A stretch of 61,398 bases of DNA from an uncultured Clostridia bacterium (GCA_947630325.1 CANRHB010000010.1:1-61398), one strand, 5' to 3'; shown: positions 1 to 9,725, counted from the stretch's first letter. Numbers and translations are program-made. The notes: a model not told the origin generated them from the sequence alone.

Positions 1-86
1 AACTCTATTATATCACAGACTTCCGTTTGAACTACTTTTTTTATCCCACCCGTTGCACTTGTTAGTATAATTCACCCCTTCCCTAC

Positions 87-110
87 CCTCCCCCCAACGA
101 GTTGGGGGGA
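87..110. repeat. GC-rich palindrome, relic of the intergenic repeat family
   Basis: A perfect hairpin with arms CTCCCCCCAA (87-96) and TTGGGGGGAG (101-110) lies in the non-coding stretch ahead of rplS. It is followed by more G-rich sequence to about 130. It resembles the C-rich/G-rich palindromic modules that recur in the repeat islands further along the window. Bases 1-86 show no gene I can support. Confidence 0.5.
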
Positions 111-173
111 GGCGAGAAAAGAGGAGGGGGTGAAAATAAGCCGAAAAAATTGCGGGAAAGAGGGTAAAATCGG

Positions 174-202
174 TTGATTTTTTCAGATGGTTCGGCTATA
201 AT
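174..202 (+). promoter_or_regulatory. sigma-A promoter of rplS
   Basis: The -35 box is TTGATT (174-179) and the -10 box a perfect TATAAT (197-202), with a 17-bp spacer. Transcription should start near 209 and give a leader of about 95 nt before the rplS start codon. In many Firmicutes such leaders carry the L19 autoregulatory RNA. I did not recognise its consensus here, so that role is inference. Confidence 0.75.
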
Positions 203-303
203 GTTCAAGTGACTTTGGACGTTCCTCTGCCGCAGCGCAGAAATTTCGCGCAAAATCAAAAACGGGAACGAACGTCTTTTCTTAAAATACGGAGGTAAAG
301 TCA

Positions 304-648
304 ATGAAAGGTTTGATCGAAGCTATCGAGAAAGAGGGGCTCAAAGAGAACGTCCCCCAATTCAACGTCGGCGACACCGTGAAGGTCGGCTACCGCATCA
401 TCGAGGGCGGCAAGGAAAGAGTCCAGAACTTCGAGGGCGTGGTCATCGCCAAAAAGCACGGCGGCATCCGCGAGACGTTCACCGTCCGCCGCCTCTCCTT
501 CGGCGTGGGCGTGGAGCGTTGCTTCCCCCTGCATTCCCCCAAGGTCGCCTATGTGACCGTGGTGCGCGCGGGCAAGGTAAGAAGGGCAAAACTCTACTAC
601 CTCAGAGGCCGCACGGGCAAGGCCGCCAAAATCAAGGAACTCAAGTAA
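304..648 (+). CDS. rplS: 50S ribosomal protein L19
   Basis: 114 residues, the usual length of bacterial L19. The family pattern is plain: an N-terminal helix, then [20 protein letters not shown], the [12 protein letters not shown] strand-turn, the ETFTVRR strand and a basic C-terminus ending in [13 protein letters not shown]19 sits on the large subunit at the 30S interface. The ATG is preceded by GGAGGT (291-296). In this window it is monocistronic: it has its own promoter and a hairpin terminator follows the stop. The trmD/rimM genes often found beside rplS are not seen just upstream within the window. Confidence 0.97.
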   Translation: MKGLIEAIEKEGLKENVPQFNVGDTVKVGYRIIEGGKERVQNFEGVVIAKKHGGIRETFTVRRLSFGVGVERCFPLHSPKVAYVTVVRAGKVRRAKLYYLRGRTGKAAKIKELK

Positions 649-655
649 CATTCAA

Positions 656-683
656 GAAGAGCGCTCACGGAGCGCTTTTTCTT
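656..683 (+). terminator. rho-independent terminator after rplS
   Basis: Stem GCGCTC (661-666) pairs with GAGCGC (670-675) across a 3-nt loop, extended by A-T pairs, and runs directly into TTTTT (676-680). It begins 8 nt after the rplS stop. Confidence 0.8.
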
Positions 684-804
684 TACCGCCGATCCTTTTC
701 TTTCCCCCGCTTTTTCGGCGGGAGGGAGAGGGGGAGCCTCTGCGGCGCGCCCGCATTTCGGCACAAATGCGTTCGATTTTTTTTGAAAAAGCCCGCGAAA
801 ATCG

Positions 805-833
805 TTTACAATTCCCTCTGTTTCGGTTAGAAT
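805..833 (+). promoter_or_regulatory. sigma-A promoter of the GT-C-like gene
   Basis: TTTACA (805-810), a 17-bp spacer and TAGAAT (828-833) are followed by a leader of about 25 nt with a modest AAGGAA ribosome binding site ahead of the ATG at 866. Confidence 0.65.
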
Positions 834-865
834 AGTATGCGACGATATAATAAGGAAACAATCGT

Positions 866-2914
866 ATGAAGAAAACAAACATCTGGAACAGAATGTCGGG
901 TTGGCTTCGCGCCTTCCTCATTCTTGCACTCGTTTTTCTCGCCCTCGGGCTGGGGACGCTCGGCTCCCTCACTTCCACGGGGAAGGCCTATGCGCTCACC
1001 TCCAAGAGCGATACCGACGGCAAAGAGCCCTGCATCGTGCTCAACGTCTCCGACCCCGGCCACGGGGAAGAGGGACACGAGCACCGCGATCTCTACATCA
1101 AAGAGGTCTATTTCAACCTCGGCGGCATCTACACCGAGTACGGCGAGACCGTCACCATTCAGATCGCGCGCGGAACTTCGGCGGACAGCTCCTGGACGAC
1201 CCGCGTGGACCTCAGCTTTGCCAACCTCTATGAAAAACTCGATGAAGGGGAGGAATCGGAGGGACCCTATACCGATTGCCTCTACAACTGGGTGAAGTAC
1301 ACCGTCCAAACGGTGGACGGCTGGCGTATCACCACCTATCCCTACTACCGCATCAAGGTAGAGGGCGGAAGCGTGCTCATCAACGAGATCGTGTTCGTCG
1401 CTAACGACCAGGACGTGACCGCCGAGAGAGAACATAAACCCGTGGCGCTCCGTCCCACCGTCTACTCGGACGGCGAGAAGGGGACCCTCCTTCCCTATGA
1501 CAGGGACAAGGGAGAGACTTTGAAAACGGCCGTCGAAAAGGCGGGCGCGATCGTGGACAGCCCCTGCATTCCCTCCATGGCGCAGTCCTCCTTCTTCCGC
1601 TTCGGGCAGGAGGAGATCTACTCCTTGATGACGATCTCCGAAATGCGGCTCGGAAAGAGTTATGTCCCCGGCGGCATCTATCACATCGACTCGGTGTATA
1701 ACGCCCTCGGAAACGACATTCTCGCCCTCGGGACCCTCATCGGAGGAATGAGCCCCTTCGGGCTCCGCCTCATGCCCTTCCTCGCTTCCTTCGGCGTGCT
1801 CGTGTTCGGCTTCCTCTTCGTAAGAAAACTTACGGGGAGCGACAAGGCGGGCCTCGTGTTCGCCGTGCTCTATGCCCTCTGCGGCGTAAGCATGAGCCTC
1901 GGGCACTTCGGCACCCCGCTGATGGTCGGGCTGTTCTTCATCACGGCGGCGCTCTTCTTCACCACGAAATTCTTCAAAGAAGGATTGAAAAAGGCAAGCT
2001 ATCTCTCCGCGGTCCCCGTTTTGCTGGCGGGCCTGTTTACCGCGGCGGCGGTCTGCGTGAACGGCGCGTTTGCGATCCCCGCCGTCGGGGTCGTGGGGCT
2101 GTTTATTGCGGGACTTGTCCGCCAGATGCGCAAGACGCGCGCCGCGCTCGATGTTGCCATCGACGAGGTGGAGGCGGACGAGGCGGCAGGCGGCGCGCCC
2201 CGCACCGAGGGAGGACCTTCCCAGCCGAGAAAGAAACTCGCCGCGGCGCTCAAAGAGCACCGCTTCAAGGGGAGCGTTTCGGGCTGTGTGTTCTTCGCCT
2301 TCCTCCTCTTGGGCGGCTTCCTCATCTCCATTTTGGCGATGCTCCCGATGTACTTCCCGTATGTGAAAGTGTACGATAACCCCGCTTCTCCCTCCAAGAA
2401 CATCTTCTACTTTGTGTGGAAGGCGCTCTGCGGCGGATTTACGGGCGAAAATTATCTGACCGCGCCGCAGTCGGTGTGGAGCCCCTTCTATCTCCTCTTC
2501 AAGGGGACGGGCGAAACGTTCGGCGTGACCGCGGCGGGCTCTCTCATCGCAGTCGCTTCCCTTGCGGCGGGCGTGATCGGCGCCATTCTCGCACTCGTAC
2601 TGCTCACGCGCAAGATGAATGCGGACAACTTCAAGGAAGAACTTCTCGCCGTGCTCATTCCGCTCGTCGGGGTGGTGATCGGGCTTGCGACCGCCGCCTT
2701 TGCAAAGGGCGGGCTTGCGTTCATGCTCCTTGCCTATATCTGCCTGTTTGCGATCGCCGCAAAGGCCGCCTCCGAGGAGGACAAAAAGTACGCAAAGGTC
2801 GTGAACATCCTCTCCATTGTGTGCTTCGCCGCGCTTGCGGTGTGCTTCGGACTGTTTGCCGTGTTCACCTTCTCCATTCCCACCACGGGATTCTTGCCGG
2901 GGCTCTGGGCGTAA
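866..2914 (+). CDS. Divergent GT-C (PMT/GT39-like) multi-pass membrane protein with extracytoplasmic domain
   Basis: 682 residues. A signal-anchor-like segment (about 13-35) is followed by a 210-residue hydrophilic domain and then about eight hydrophobic segments from residue 275 to the end. The stretch from about 280 (SPFGLRLMPFLASFG, then a FVRKLTG turn and a long helix) has the look of protein-O-mannosyltransferase/GT39 membrane proteins, where this element reads 'RlPsalfG...'. However, the first-loop acidic pair expected for catalysis is QEE (248-250), and the HPPL-type motif is missing. It may therefore be a degenerate or unusual glycosyltransferase. The soluble domain (YIKEV strand, later YYRIKV and INEIVFVA) is clearly related to part of the lipoprotein at 13318-14031. 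A low-complexity cytoplasmic loop lies near 430-470. Substrate unknown. Confidence 0.6.
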   Translation: MKKTNIWNRMSGWLRAFLILALVFLALGLGTLGSLTSTGKAYALTSKSDTDGKEPCIVLNVSDPGHGEEGHEHRDLYIKEVYFNLGGIYTEYGETVTIQIARGTSADSSWTTRVDLSFANLYEKLDEGEESEGPYTDCLYNWVKYTVQTVDGWRITTYPYYRIKVEGGSVLINEIVFVANDQDVTAEREHKPVALRPTVYSDGEKGTLLPYDRDKGETLKTAVEKAGAIVDSPCIPSMAQSSFFRFGQEEIYSLMTISEMRLGKSYVPGGIYHIDSVYNALGNDILALGTLIGGMSPFGLRLMPFLASFGVLVFGFLFVRKLTGSDKAGLVFAVLYALCGVSMSLGHFGTPLMVGLFFITAALFFTTKFFKEGLKKASYLSAVPVLLAGLFTAAAVCVNGAFAIPAVGVVGLFIAGLVRQMRKTRAALDVAIDEVEADEAAGGAPRTEGGPSQPRKKLAAALKEHRFKGSVSGCVFFAFLLLGGFLISILAMLPMYFPYVKVYDNPASPSKNIFYFVWKALCGGFTGENYLTAPQSVWSPFYLLFKGTGETFGVTAAGSLIAVASLAAGVIGAILALVLLTRKMNADNFKEELLAVLIPLVGVVIGLATAAFAKGGLAFMLLAYICLFAIAAKAASEEDKKYAKVVNILSIVCFAALAVCFGLFAVFTFSIPTTGFLPGLWA

Positions 2915-2971
2915 CGTAACCTGTTCCGCCCCCTTTGCAGCGGGCGGGACGATCTTACAAAGGGGAAAAAT

Positions 2972-4492
2972 ATGATCGCAAAAATCATCTGCTATGCGCT
3001 TGCGGGGCTCGACGGCATTCCCGTTGAAGTGGAGACGGACGTGAACAAGGGCGTCCCGAGTTATGACATGGTGGGGCTTCCCGATACCGCCGTGAAGGAG
3101 TCCAAGGAGCGGGTGCGCTCCGCGCTCAAGAACAGCGGGCTTCTGTTCCCCATGAACAGGATCACCATCAACTTCGCCCCCGCGGACCTCAAAAAAGAGG
3201 GGGCGGCGTTCGATCTCGCCATTGCGGTCTCTCTGCTCAAGGCAAGCGAACAGCTCATCGGCGCGGACGTTGCGGATACCGTCTTTTTGGGAGAACTTGC
3301 CCTCAACGGCGATTTGCGTCCCGTCAGCGGGCTCCTTCCCATTCTCATTTCGGCCAAGGGTCACGGGTTTACCCGCTTTATCGTCCCCGCCGCCAACGCA
3401 AAGGAGGCCCGCTTTTTGGGCGGCGCGGAGATCTATCCCGCAGAGAACCTCCTTGCGGTCGTGAAACACCTGCTCGGCTTCGAGCCCATCGAACCGCTCG
3501 AGACGGCCGAATTCGCCGTCTGCAAGCGGCAGAACTCCTCCGCCGACCTCAAATACGTGAAGGGACAGCCCATTGCGCGGCGGGCGATCGAGATCGCCGT
3601 TGCGGGCGGGCACAACCTGCTCATGGTGGGGCCTCCCGGTACGGGCAAGACCATGCTCGCAAGGTGCCTGCCCACCATCATGCCCGACCTCTCCTTCGAA
3701 GAGGCGCTCGAGATCACCAAGATCCATTCGGTGGCGGGCATTCTCGGCGAAGAGGGGATCGTGACCGAGCGGCCCTTCCGCACCCCGCACCACACGGCGA
3801 CCACCGTGTCGATGTGCGGCGGCGGGAACCGCGTCGTGCACCCCGGGGAGATTTCCCTCGCGCACGGCGGCGTCCTCTTTTTGGACGAGCTCCCCGAATA
3901 TAAGCGTTCCACCCTCGAGGCGCTCCGCCAGCCCCTCGAGGACGGGAAGATCACCGTCTCCCGCGCGGGCGGGACCTTTACCTATCCCTCCCGCTTTATG
4001 CTCTGCGCAAGCATGAACCCCTGCCCCTGCGGAAATTACGGGTCGGCGAACCTCGTTTGCACCTGCACCCCCGCGGAGATCAGGCGGTACCGCAAGAAGA
4101 TCTCGGGGCCTCTGCTCGACAGGATCGATTTGCAGGTGGAAGTGGACAACATCTCCTATGACGATCTCACTTCGGGCGAACAGCGGGAAGATTCGAAAAC
4201 GGTGAAGGAGCGGGTGGATATGGCGCGGAAGATCCAGCGCAACCGCTTCTCGGAGTATGCCCTCAACACCAATGCGGAGATGGGGGAGCGCGAACTCGAT
4301 TTGTTCTGCACGCTCGGGGAGGAGAGCGAAACCATTCTGCGCCGCGCGTTCGAACGGATGAAACTGTCCGCACGTGCACGGGCGCGCATCATCAAGGTCG
4401 CCCGCACCATCGCCGACCTCGATGGGTGCGAGGAGATCGGCCCCAAGCACGTCTTTGAGGCGGTGTCCTACCGTCTCGAGGATAAATTCTGA
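2972..4492 (+). CDS. comM: YifB/ComM-type Mg-chelatase-like AAA+ ATPase
   Basis: 506 residues, the normal family length. The N-terminal ChlI domain starts with AGLDGIPVEVE and the diagnostic VGLPDTAVKESKERVRSAL. Walker A is GPPGTGKT (220-227). The Walker B-like FLDELPEY and a Cys-rich NPCPCGNYG patch follow, as in all ComM proteins, with the C-terminal Mg_chelatase_C domain at the end. In competent bacteria ComM is a hexameric helicase promoting branch migration during integration of transformed DNA. Its stop overlaps the dprA start by one base (TGATG), so the two are translationally coupled, which fits a joint role in DNA uptake. An AAAGGGG site precedes the ATG. Confidence 0.93.
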   Translation: MIAKIICYALAGLDGIPVEVETDVNKGVPSYDMVGLPDTAVKESKERVRSALKNSGLLFPMNRITINFAPADLKKEGAAFDLAIAVSLLKASEQLIGADVADTVFLGELALNGDLRPVSGLLPILISAKGHGFTRFIVPAANAKEARFLGGAEIYPAENLLAVVKHLLGFEPIEPLETAEFAVCKRQNSSADLKYVKGQPIARRAIEIAVAGGHNLLMVGPPGTGKTMLARCLPTIMPDLSFEEALEITKIHSVAGILGEEGIVTERPFRTPHHTATTVSMCGGGNRVVHPGEISLAHGGVLFLDELPEYKRSTLEALRQPLEDGKITVSRAGGTFTYPSRFMLCASMNPCPCGNYGSANLVCTCTPAEIRRYRKKISGPLLDRIDLQVEVDNISYDDLTSGEQREDSKTVKERVDMARKIQRNRFSEYALNTNAEMGERELDLFCTLGEESETILRRAFERMKLSARARARIIKVARTIADLDGCEEIGPKHVFEAVSYRLEDKF

Positions 4493-5556
4493 TGACACGT
4501 TATACGCAGGAAGAACAGGCGCTCATCTGGCTGTGCGCCTGCAATGAACTCGAACCGCACGAGAGAGCGGTGCTGCTCCGCGCGGCGGGCGACCCCGAAA
4601 CCCTCTTTGAACGGTTTGAGTTTTTCTATGAAAAGGCATTTTCCGGTCCCGCGGAGAGCGATCTTTCCTCGCGCAAGCGAAATTTGGAAGCGCTCCTTGC
4701 GGAGATGGAGGAGAAGGGGTATTTTGCGGTGACCGTTTTGAGCCGCGACTATCCCGAAAGTTTGAAGGCGGCCTTCCCGCCCCTCGTCCTGTTCGGCGCG
4801 GGGAAGAGGGAACTTTTGAAGGAGGACATCTTCTGCGTGGTCGGCTCCCGCATCACCCCGCCCTGGGCGGCAAGATTCGGAACCGAGATCGCCGCCGCCC
4901 TTTCCAAGCGGTTTGCGGTGGTGACGGGACTTGCGGAGGGAGGAGACCTTGCCGCCGTGCACGGCGCGCTCCCCGCGGGGAAACTCATCAGCGTGCTCCC
5001 GTGCGGGCTCGACGAGTGCTATCCCGCCGCACATGCCTCTGTAAAAGAGGAGATCGGAAGGGTGGGACTGCTCCTCAGCGAATATCCCTTCGGGGAAAAG
5101 ACGAGGAAATACTCCTTCCATGCGCGGAACCGCATTCTTGCGGGACTGTGCAAGGGAGTGCTGGTGCTCTCCGCGGGAGAGAAAAGCGGCGCGCTCATCA
5201 CCGCCAATACCGCGCTCGAATACGGAAGAGACGTGTTCGCCGTGCCATATAACCCCAGTGTGGCGCAGGGCGTCGGTTGCAACGAACTTTTGAAACGGGG
5301 CGCATATGTGTGCACCTGCGTACAGGATATTTTCGACTGCTACGGCATTTTGCCCCAAACCGAACGGGAAGTAACCCTTTCGGGCGCGGAGGAGAAAGTC
5401 TACAACATCCTGCACGCCGAAGGGGAACTGCACACCGCCGTGCTTGCGGAGCGGGCGGGAATGCCCGTCTATGAGGCGGCGGCAACCCTCTCCGCGCTCG
5501 AACTCAAAGGGCTCGTTGTAAAGTCGGGCGGGAACAGATACGGTTGCGTGAAATAA
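4492..5556 (+). CDS. dprA: DNA-processing protein DprA (RecA loader)
   Basis: 354 residues with the family architecture. A short helical N-terminus is followed by the Rossmann-like DNA-binding core starting at VVGSR (about 115), the VTGLAEGGD loop, LPCGLDECYP, LLSEYPFG, the RNRILAGL helix and SGALITANTALE. A C-terminal winged-helix (DML1-like) segment covers about 290-350. DprA protects incoming single-stranded DNA and loads RecA onto it. The usual GIDaaAH loop reads GGDLAAVHGA here, a mild divergence. The gene sits between comM and topA, a common order in Firmicutes. No other competence genes are visible, so active transformation is not shown. Confidence 0.92.
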   Translation: MTRYTQEEQALIWLCACNELEPHERAVLLRAAGDPETLFERFEFFYEKAFSGPAESDLSSRKRNLEALLAEMEEKGYFAVTVLSRDYPESLKAAFPPLVLFGAGKRELLKEDIFCVVGSRITPPWAARFGTEIAAALSKRFAVVTGLAEGGDLAAVHGALPAGKLISVLPCGLDECYPAAHASVKEEIGRVGLLLSEYPFGEKTRKYSFHARNRILAGLCKGVLVLSAGEKSGALITANTALEYGRDVFAVPYNPSVAQGVGCNELLKRGAYVCTCVQDIFDCYGILPQTEREVTLSGAEEKVYNILHAEGELHTAVLAERAGMPVYEAAATLSALELKGLVVKSGGNRYGCVK

Positions 5557-5573
5557 AGTAAAAAGAGGTAAAT

Positions 5574-7829
5574 ATGGATCTCATCATCGTGGAATCGCCG
5601 AGTAAGGCAAAGACAATTTCCAAATATCTCAAGGGCAAATACCGCGTGGACGCTTCGGGCGGACATATCCGCGATCTGCCGCAGAAAAAGCTCGGCGTGT
5701 CCGTGGCGCAGAATTTCGAACCCCAATATGTGACCTCCCCCGGCAAGGAGGAGACGATAAAGCGCCTCACGGAGGAGGCGAAACGGGCGGGGAAAGTGTA
5801 TCTTGCGACCGACCCCGACCGCGAGGGCGAGGCGATCTCGTGGCACCTCCAGACCGTGCTCGGGCTGGACGCGGACAAGGAGAACCGCATCGAGTTCAAC
5901 GAGATCTCCCCCAAAGCGGTGGAAAAGGCCCTCCAGCACCCCCGCAAGATCGACTATAATCTCGTGGACGCCCAACAGGCGCGCCGCGTGCTCGACAGGC
6001 TCGTGGGCTATAAACTCTCCCCACTTCTCAACAACAAGATCCAGAACGGGCTCTCGGCGGGCAGAGTGCAATCGGTCGCCCTCCGCCTCGTCGTGGACAG
6101 GGAGCGGGAGATAAAGGCCTTCGTTCCCGAGGAATATTGGACGATCTCCGCCGAATTGCAGGACGGGGAAAAGAAGTTCTCCTCCTTCAAGGCGACCCTC
6201 GAAAAGTTCAACGGGAAGAAGTGCAAAGTGTCCTCCAAAGAACAGGCGGACGCCGTTCTTGCCGCACTTCGGTCGGGAAATTACAGCGTGCTCTCCGTCA
6301 AAAATTCGGTGGCGAAGTCGCACGCCCCCGCACCCTTCACGACGAGCACCCTCCAGCAGGACGCCTCCAACAAACTCGGCATGACCGCGCCCGAGACCAT
6401 GCTCATGGCGCAGCACCTCTATGAGGGCATCGACGTCGAGGGAGAGGGGCACATCGCCTTTGTCACCTATATCCGTACCGACTCCACCCGCATTTCCTCG
6501 GACGCGCAACGTGCGGCGCTCGACTATATCGCCGAGAAATACGGCAAGGAATACTGCCCCGCAAAGCCCAACTATTACGCCTCCAAGAAGGGGGCGCAGG
6601 ACGCGCACGAGGCCATCCGTCCCATCGATCTCAAACTTACGCCCGAGCTCGCCAAAAAGATGCTCGACCGCAAGCACTATAACGTGTATAAACTCATCTA
6701 TGAGCGGTTTGTCGCCTCCCAGATGGCAGAGGCGCTGTACGACGCGATGCAGATCGAGATCGGCAACAGCGGCTATGGGCTCCGCGCAAGCGGGAAGGCG
6801 CTCCGCTTTGCGGGCTTTACCGCCGTCTACCAGGAATACCGCAAGGAGGACGACGAGGAGACGAGCGGGAAACTGCTTCCTCCCCTCAAAGAGGGAGACG
6901 GGCTCGTTGCGCTCGGCGACAGCGCGGAACAGAAATTCACCAAACCGCCCATCCGCTATACCGACGCTTCCCTCGTGAAGGCGATGGAGGACAAGGGGAT
7001 CGGTCGTCCCTCCACCTATGCCTCCATCATCTCGGTTCTCGGCAAGCGCAAATACGTGACGAAGGACGGCAAATACATGCTTCCCACCGAAGTTGCGTAC
7101 CGCATCACCGATATGCTCGTGAAATATTTTACCGACGTGATGGACGTCGGATTTACCGCGGACATGGAGGAAAAACTCGACGAGATCGAGGACGGAGGTA
7201 AGGATTGGCACTCCATCATCGCCGCCTTCTATCCCCCGTTCGAGGAAAAGCTCCGTTTTGCGAACTCGGACGGCGACGAACTTACCGACATCCTCTGCGA
7301 AAAATGCGGCCGTCCCATGGTGCGCAAGAGCGGGAAATACGGAAAGTATCTCGCCTGCACGGGCTATCCCGCCTGCTCCAACATCATCAGCGAGGGGGAG
7401 GCGGAGGTCACCGATACTCCCTGCCCCAAGTGCGGCGCGATGATGACGGTCAAGACGGGGCGGTACGGGAAATTCCTCGCCTGCCCCAACTATCCTGCCT
7501 GTAAGTCCACTCTGCCCTTCGAAACGGAGAAGAAGGAGGAGGTGTACGAGGGGATCTGCCCCGACTGCGGCAAACCCACCAAAAAACTCTTCTCCCGCAC
7601 GGGGAAACCCTACTATGGATGCAGCGGCTATCCCGCCTGCAAATTTATGAGCTGGGACGTGCCAACGGGACAGAAGTGCCCCGTGTGCGGAGGGGCGCTC
7701 GTCACCACCCCCAAGGGCGCGGTGAAGTGCTCCAACCGCGAATGCTCCTACCGCCCAGAAAAAGCCAAGAAAGCGGCCGAAAAACCCGAAAAAACGGCGA
7801 AAAAGTCGTCCAAGGCGGCAAAAGCGTGA
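5574..7829 (+). CDS. topA: DNA topoisomerase I (type IA)
   Basis: 751 residues. The TOPRIM domain opens with LIIVESPSKAKTISKYL and continues to ATDPDREGEAISWHL, the acidic metal-binding triplet. The catalytic tyrosine is Y299 in TYIRTDSTRIS. The C-terminus holds four zinc-ribbon units (about 575-730) of the form CxxC...C...C, the last one shortened. They help bind single strands during relaxation of negative supercoils. A Lys/Ala-rich tail (KKAAEKPEK type) ends the protein. It starts 17 nt after dprA with an AAAGAGG site, and its TGA overlaps the GTG start of trmFO, so comM-dprA-topA-trmFO look like one operon. Confidence 0.97.
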   Translation: MDLIIVESPSKAKTISKYLKGKYRVDASGGHIRDLPQKKLGVSVAQNFEPQYVTSPGKEETIKRLTEEAKRAGKVYLATDPDREGEAISWHLQTVLGLDADKENRIEFNEISPKAVEKALQHPRKIDYNLVDAQQARRVLDRLVGYKLSPLLNNKIQNGLSAGRVQSVALRLVVDREREIKAFVPEEYWTISAELQDGEKKFSSFKATLEKFNGKKCKVSSKEQADAVLAALRSGNYSVLSVKNSVAKSHAPAPFTTSTLQQDASNKLGMTAPETMLMAQHLYEGIDVEGEGHIAFVTYIRTDSTRISSDAQRAALDYIAEKYGKEYCPAKPNYYASKKGAQDAHEAIRPIDLKLTPELAKKMLDRKHYNVYKLIYERFVASQMAEALYDAMQIEIGNSGYGLRASGKALRFAGFTAVYQEYRKEDDEETSGKLLPPLKEGDGLVALGDSAEQKFTKPPIRYTDASLVKAMEDKGIGRPSTYASIISVLGKRKYVTKDGKYMLPTEVAYRITDMLVKYFTDVMDVGFTADMEEKLDEIEDGGKDWHSIIAAFYPPFEEKLRFANSDGDELTDILCEKCGRPMVRKSGKYGKYLACTGYPACSNIISEGEAEVTDTPCPKCGAMMTVKTGRYGKFLACPNYPACKSTLPFETEKKEEVYEGICPDCGKPTKKLFSRTGKPYYGCSGYPACKFMSWDVPTGQKCPVCGGALVTTPKGAVKCSNRECSYRPEKAKKAAEKPEKTAKKSSKAAKA

Positions 7830-9106
7830 AAATCATCGGCGCGGGGCTCGCGGGGTGCGAGGCGGCATACTTTTTGGGGAGCCGCGGCGTAAAAGTGGAA
7901 CTCGCGGAGATGAAGCCCAAAAAATTCACCCCCGCCCACCAAAGCGAAAAGTTCGGGGAACTCGTCTGCTCCAATTCCTTGAAGAGCGACGACGTGTTCG
8001 GCAACGCCTGCGGGCTTTTGAAAGAGGAGATGAGGCGGCTCGGGTCGCTCACCATGGCGGCGGCAGAGGTCTCCCGCGTGCCTGCGGGCGGCGCGCTTGC
8101 CGTCGACCGCGAGAAGTTTGCGGCATATGTCACCGAGCGCATCTGTGCATGTAAACATATTACCGTCACGTGCGAGGAAGTATGTTCTCTCCCGCAGACG
8201 GGGATCGTTGCCACGGGGCCGCTTACCTCGGACGCGCTCATGCGGGACATCGAGGAAAAATTCGGCTCCCAGCACTTTTTCGATGCGTCTGCGCCCATCG
8301 TCTCCGCCGAGAGTATCGACATGGCGCATGTCTTTACCGCCGACCGCTACGGAAACGGCACGGGGGACTACCTCAACTGCCCGCTCACCAAGGAGGAATA
8401 CGAGCGGTTTGTAGAGGAATTGCTCGGCGCGGAGCGCGCAAAACTGCATACGTTTGAGAAAAACGAGATCTTCGAGGGGTGTATGCCCGTGGAAGTAATG
8501 GCGGCGCGGGGCAAAGATACCCTGCGCTTCGGCACCTTCAAGCCCGTGGGACTTTTGGACGGAGAGGGGAAACGCCCCTATGCCGTACTGCAACTGAGGA
8601 AGGAGAACGCGGAGGGGACGATGTACGGCCTCGTCGGGTGCCAGACCAACCTCAAATTCGGGGAGCAGAAGCGGGTGTTTTCCCTCATTCCCGCCCTACA
8701 TAGTGCAGAGTTTTTGCGGTACGGCGTGATGCACCGCAACTCCTATCTCAACGCGCCTGAGGTTTTGAACGCCGATTTTTCGGTGAAAACGCAACACGGG
8801 TTGTATTTTGCGGGGCAGATCACGGGCGTTGAGGGGTATGTGGAGAGCGCGGCCTCGGGACTTCTCGCCGCCATCCACGTTTGGAACGAACTCGGCGGAA
8901 GGGAGCCCTATGTGCCCGAGGACACCTGCGTGTGCGGGGCGCTTTCCCGCTATATCGCCACTCCAAATAAGCATTTCGAGCCGATGAATGCGAATTACGG
9001 TATTCTCCGCCCCCTCCACGAGCGGGACAAAAAGGAGAAACGCCGCAAAATGGCCGAACGCGCCCTTAGCGAGATCGAAAAGTTCAAAACTTACTCGCAA
9101 ATTTGA
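7826..9106 (+). CDS. trmFO: Methylenetetrahydrofolate-tRNA-(uracil-5-)-methyltransferase TrmFO
   Basis: 426 residues from the GTG at 7826, which overlaps the topA stop (GTGA). Reading further upstream would place the N-terminus inside topA and displace the FAD motif. The start gives the expected N-terminus, KIIGAGLAGCEAAYFL, the dinucleotide-binding fold for FAD. Then come the signature HQSEKFGELVCSNSLKSDD (folate/tRNA site), AVDREKFA, and the C-terminal GQITGVEGYVESAASGL motif. The enzyme makes 5-methyluridine at tRNA position 54 using methylene-THF. Its position directly after topA is the typical Firmicutes order, which supports the call. Confidence 0.95.
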   Translation: MKIIGAGLAGCEAAYFLGSRGVKVELAEMKPKKFTPAHQSEKFGELVCSNSLKSDDVFGNACGLLKEEMRRLGSLTMAAAEVSRVPAGGALAVDREKFAAYVTERICACKHITVTCEEVCSLPQTGIVATGPLTSDALMRDIEEKFGSQHFFDASAPIVSAESIDMAHVFTADRYGNGTGDYLNCPLTKEEYERFVEELLGAERAKLHTFEKNEIFEGCMPVEVMAARGKDTLRFGTFKPVGLLDGEGKRPYAVLQLRKENAEGTMYGLVGCQTNLKFGEQKRVFSLIPALHSAEFLRYGVMHRNSYLNAPEVLNADFSVKTQHGLYFAGQITGVEGYVESAASGLLAAIHVWNELGGREPYVPEDTCVCGALSRYIATPNKHFEPMNANYGILRPLHERDKKEKRRKMAERALSEIEKFKTYSQI

Positions 9107-9191
9107 CTCCGTTTTCCGTTTTAGGGCGGCAAAAAGGGGGTATATATAAAAAAATTCCCCGCGCTTTTTAAGCGCAGACAAGGAGAACGAT

Positions 9192-9725
9192 ATGGAATTC
9201 AGAGGAACCACCATCTGCGCCGTGAAGAAAAACGGCGTGACGGCGATCGCGGGCGACGGACAAGTCACCATGGGCGAGAGCGTCGTCTTTAAGAACAGCG
9301 CGATAAAAGTGCGCAGAATTTACGGAGGCAAGGTCATTTTGGGCTTTGCGGGGAGCGTTACCGACGCATTCTCCCTCTCCGAACGCTTCGAGGGGATGCT
9401 CAACAAGTTTGCGGGCAACCTCATGCGTTCGGCGGTGGAACTTGCCGATTTGTGGCGGTCGGACAAGATCGGCAGAAAGCTCGACGCGATGATGATCACC
9501 GCCGACAAGGACACCCTGCTCATTCTCTCGGGCACGGGGGAGGTCATCGAGCCCGACGAGGGGATCTGCGCCATCGGGAGCGGCGGAAATTACGCCCTCG
9601 CCGCCGCCCGCGCGCTTGCACAGAATACCGACTTTTCCGCCGAGGAGATCGCGCGCAAATCGCTCAAGATCGCTTCTGAGATCTGCGTTTTCACCAACGA
9701 CCATATTATTTGCGAGGTGGTATAG
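9192..9725 (+). CDS. hslV: ATP-dependent protease subunit HslV (ClpQ)
   Basis: 177 residues of the N-terminal-nucleophile proteasome-like family. The protein starts [11 protein letters not shown]. By homology the first five residues are removed so that Thr6 becomes the catalytic nucleophile. This contrasts with the Ser of the Bacillus CodW protein. GDGQVTMGE, the [10 protein letters not shown] loop and [14 protein letters not shown] are family hallmarks. HslV forms two stacked hexamers capped by HslU. An AAGGAG site precedes the ATG. The 85-nt gap before it holds a small GCGCTT/AAGCGC hairpin (9160-9174) and a TATATATAAA tract. Confidence 0.95.
   Translation: MEFRGTTICAVKKNGVTAIAGDGQVTMGESVVFKNSAIKVRRIYGGKVILGFAGSVTDAFSLSERFEGMLNKFAGNLMRSAVELADLWRSDKIGRKLDAMMITADKDTLLILSGTGEVIEPDEGICAIGSGGNYALAAARALAQNTDFSAEEIARKSLKIASEICVFTNDHIICEVV

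Noticed and set aside
827..4498. Very long open frame on the minus strand (over 1200 codons)
   Set aside because: It is the complement of comM and the GT-C-like gene. GC-rich codon choice keeps the antisense frame open. No ribosome binding site or recognisable domain. The same applies to long minus-strand frames opposite oppA, oppD and the giant gene.
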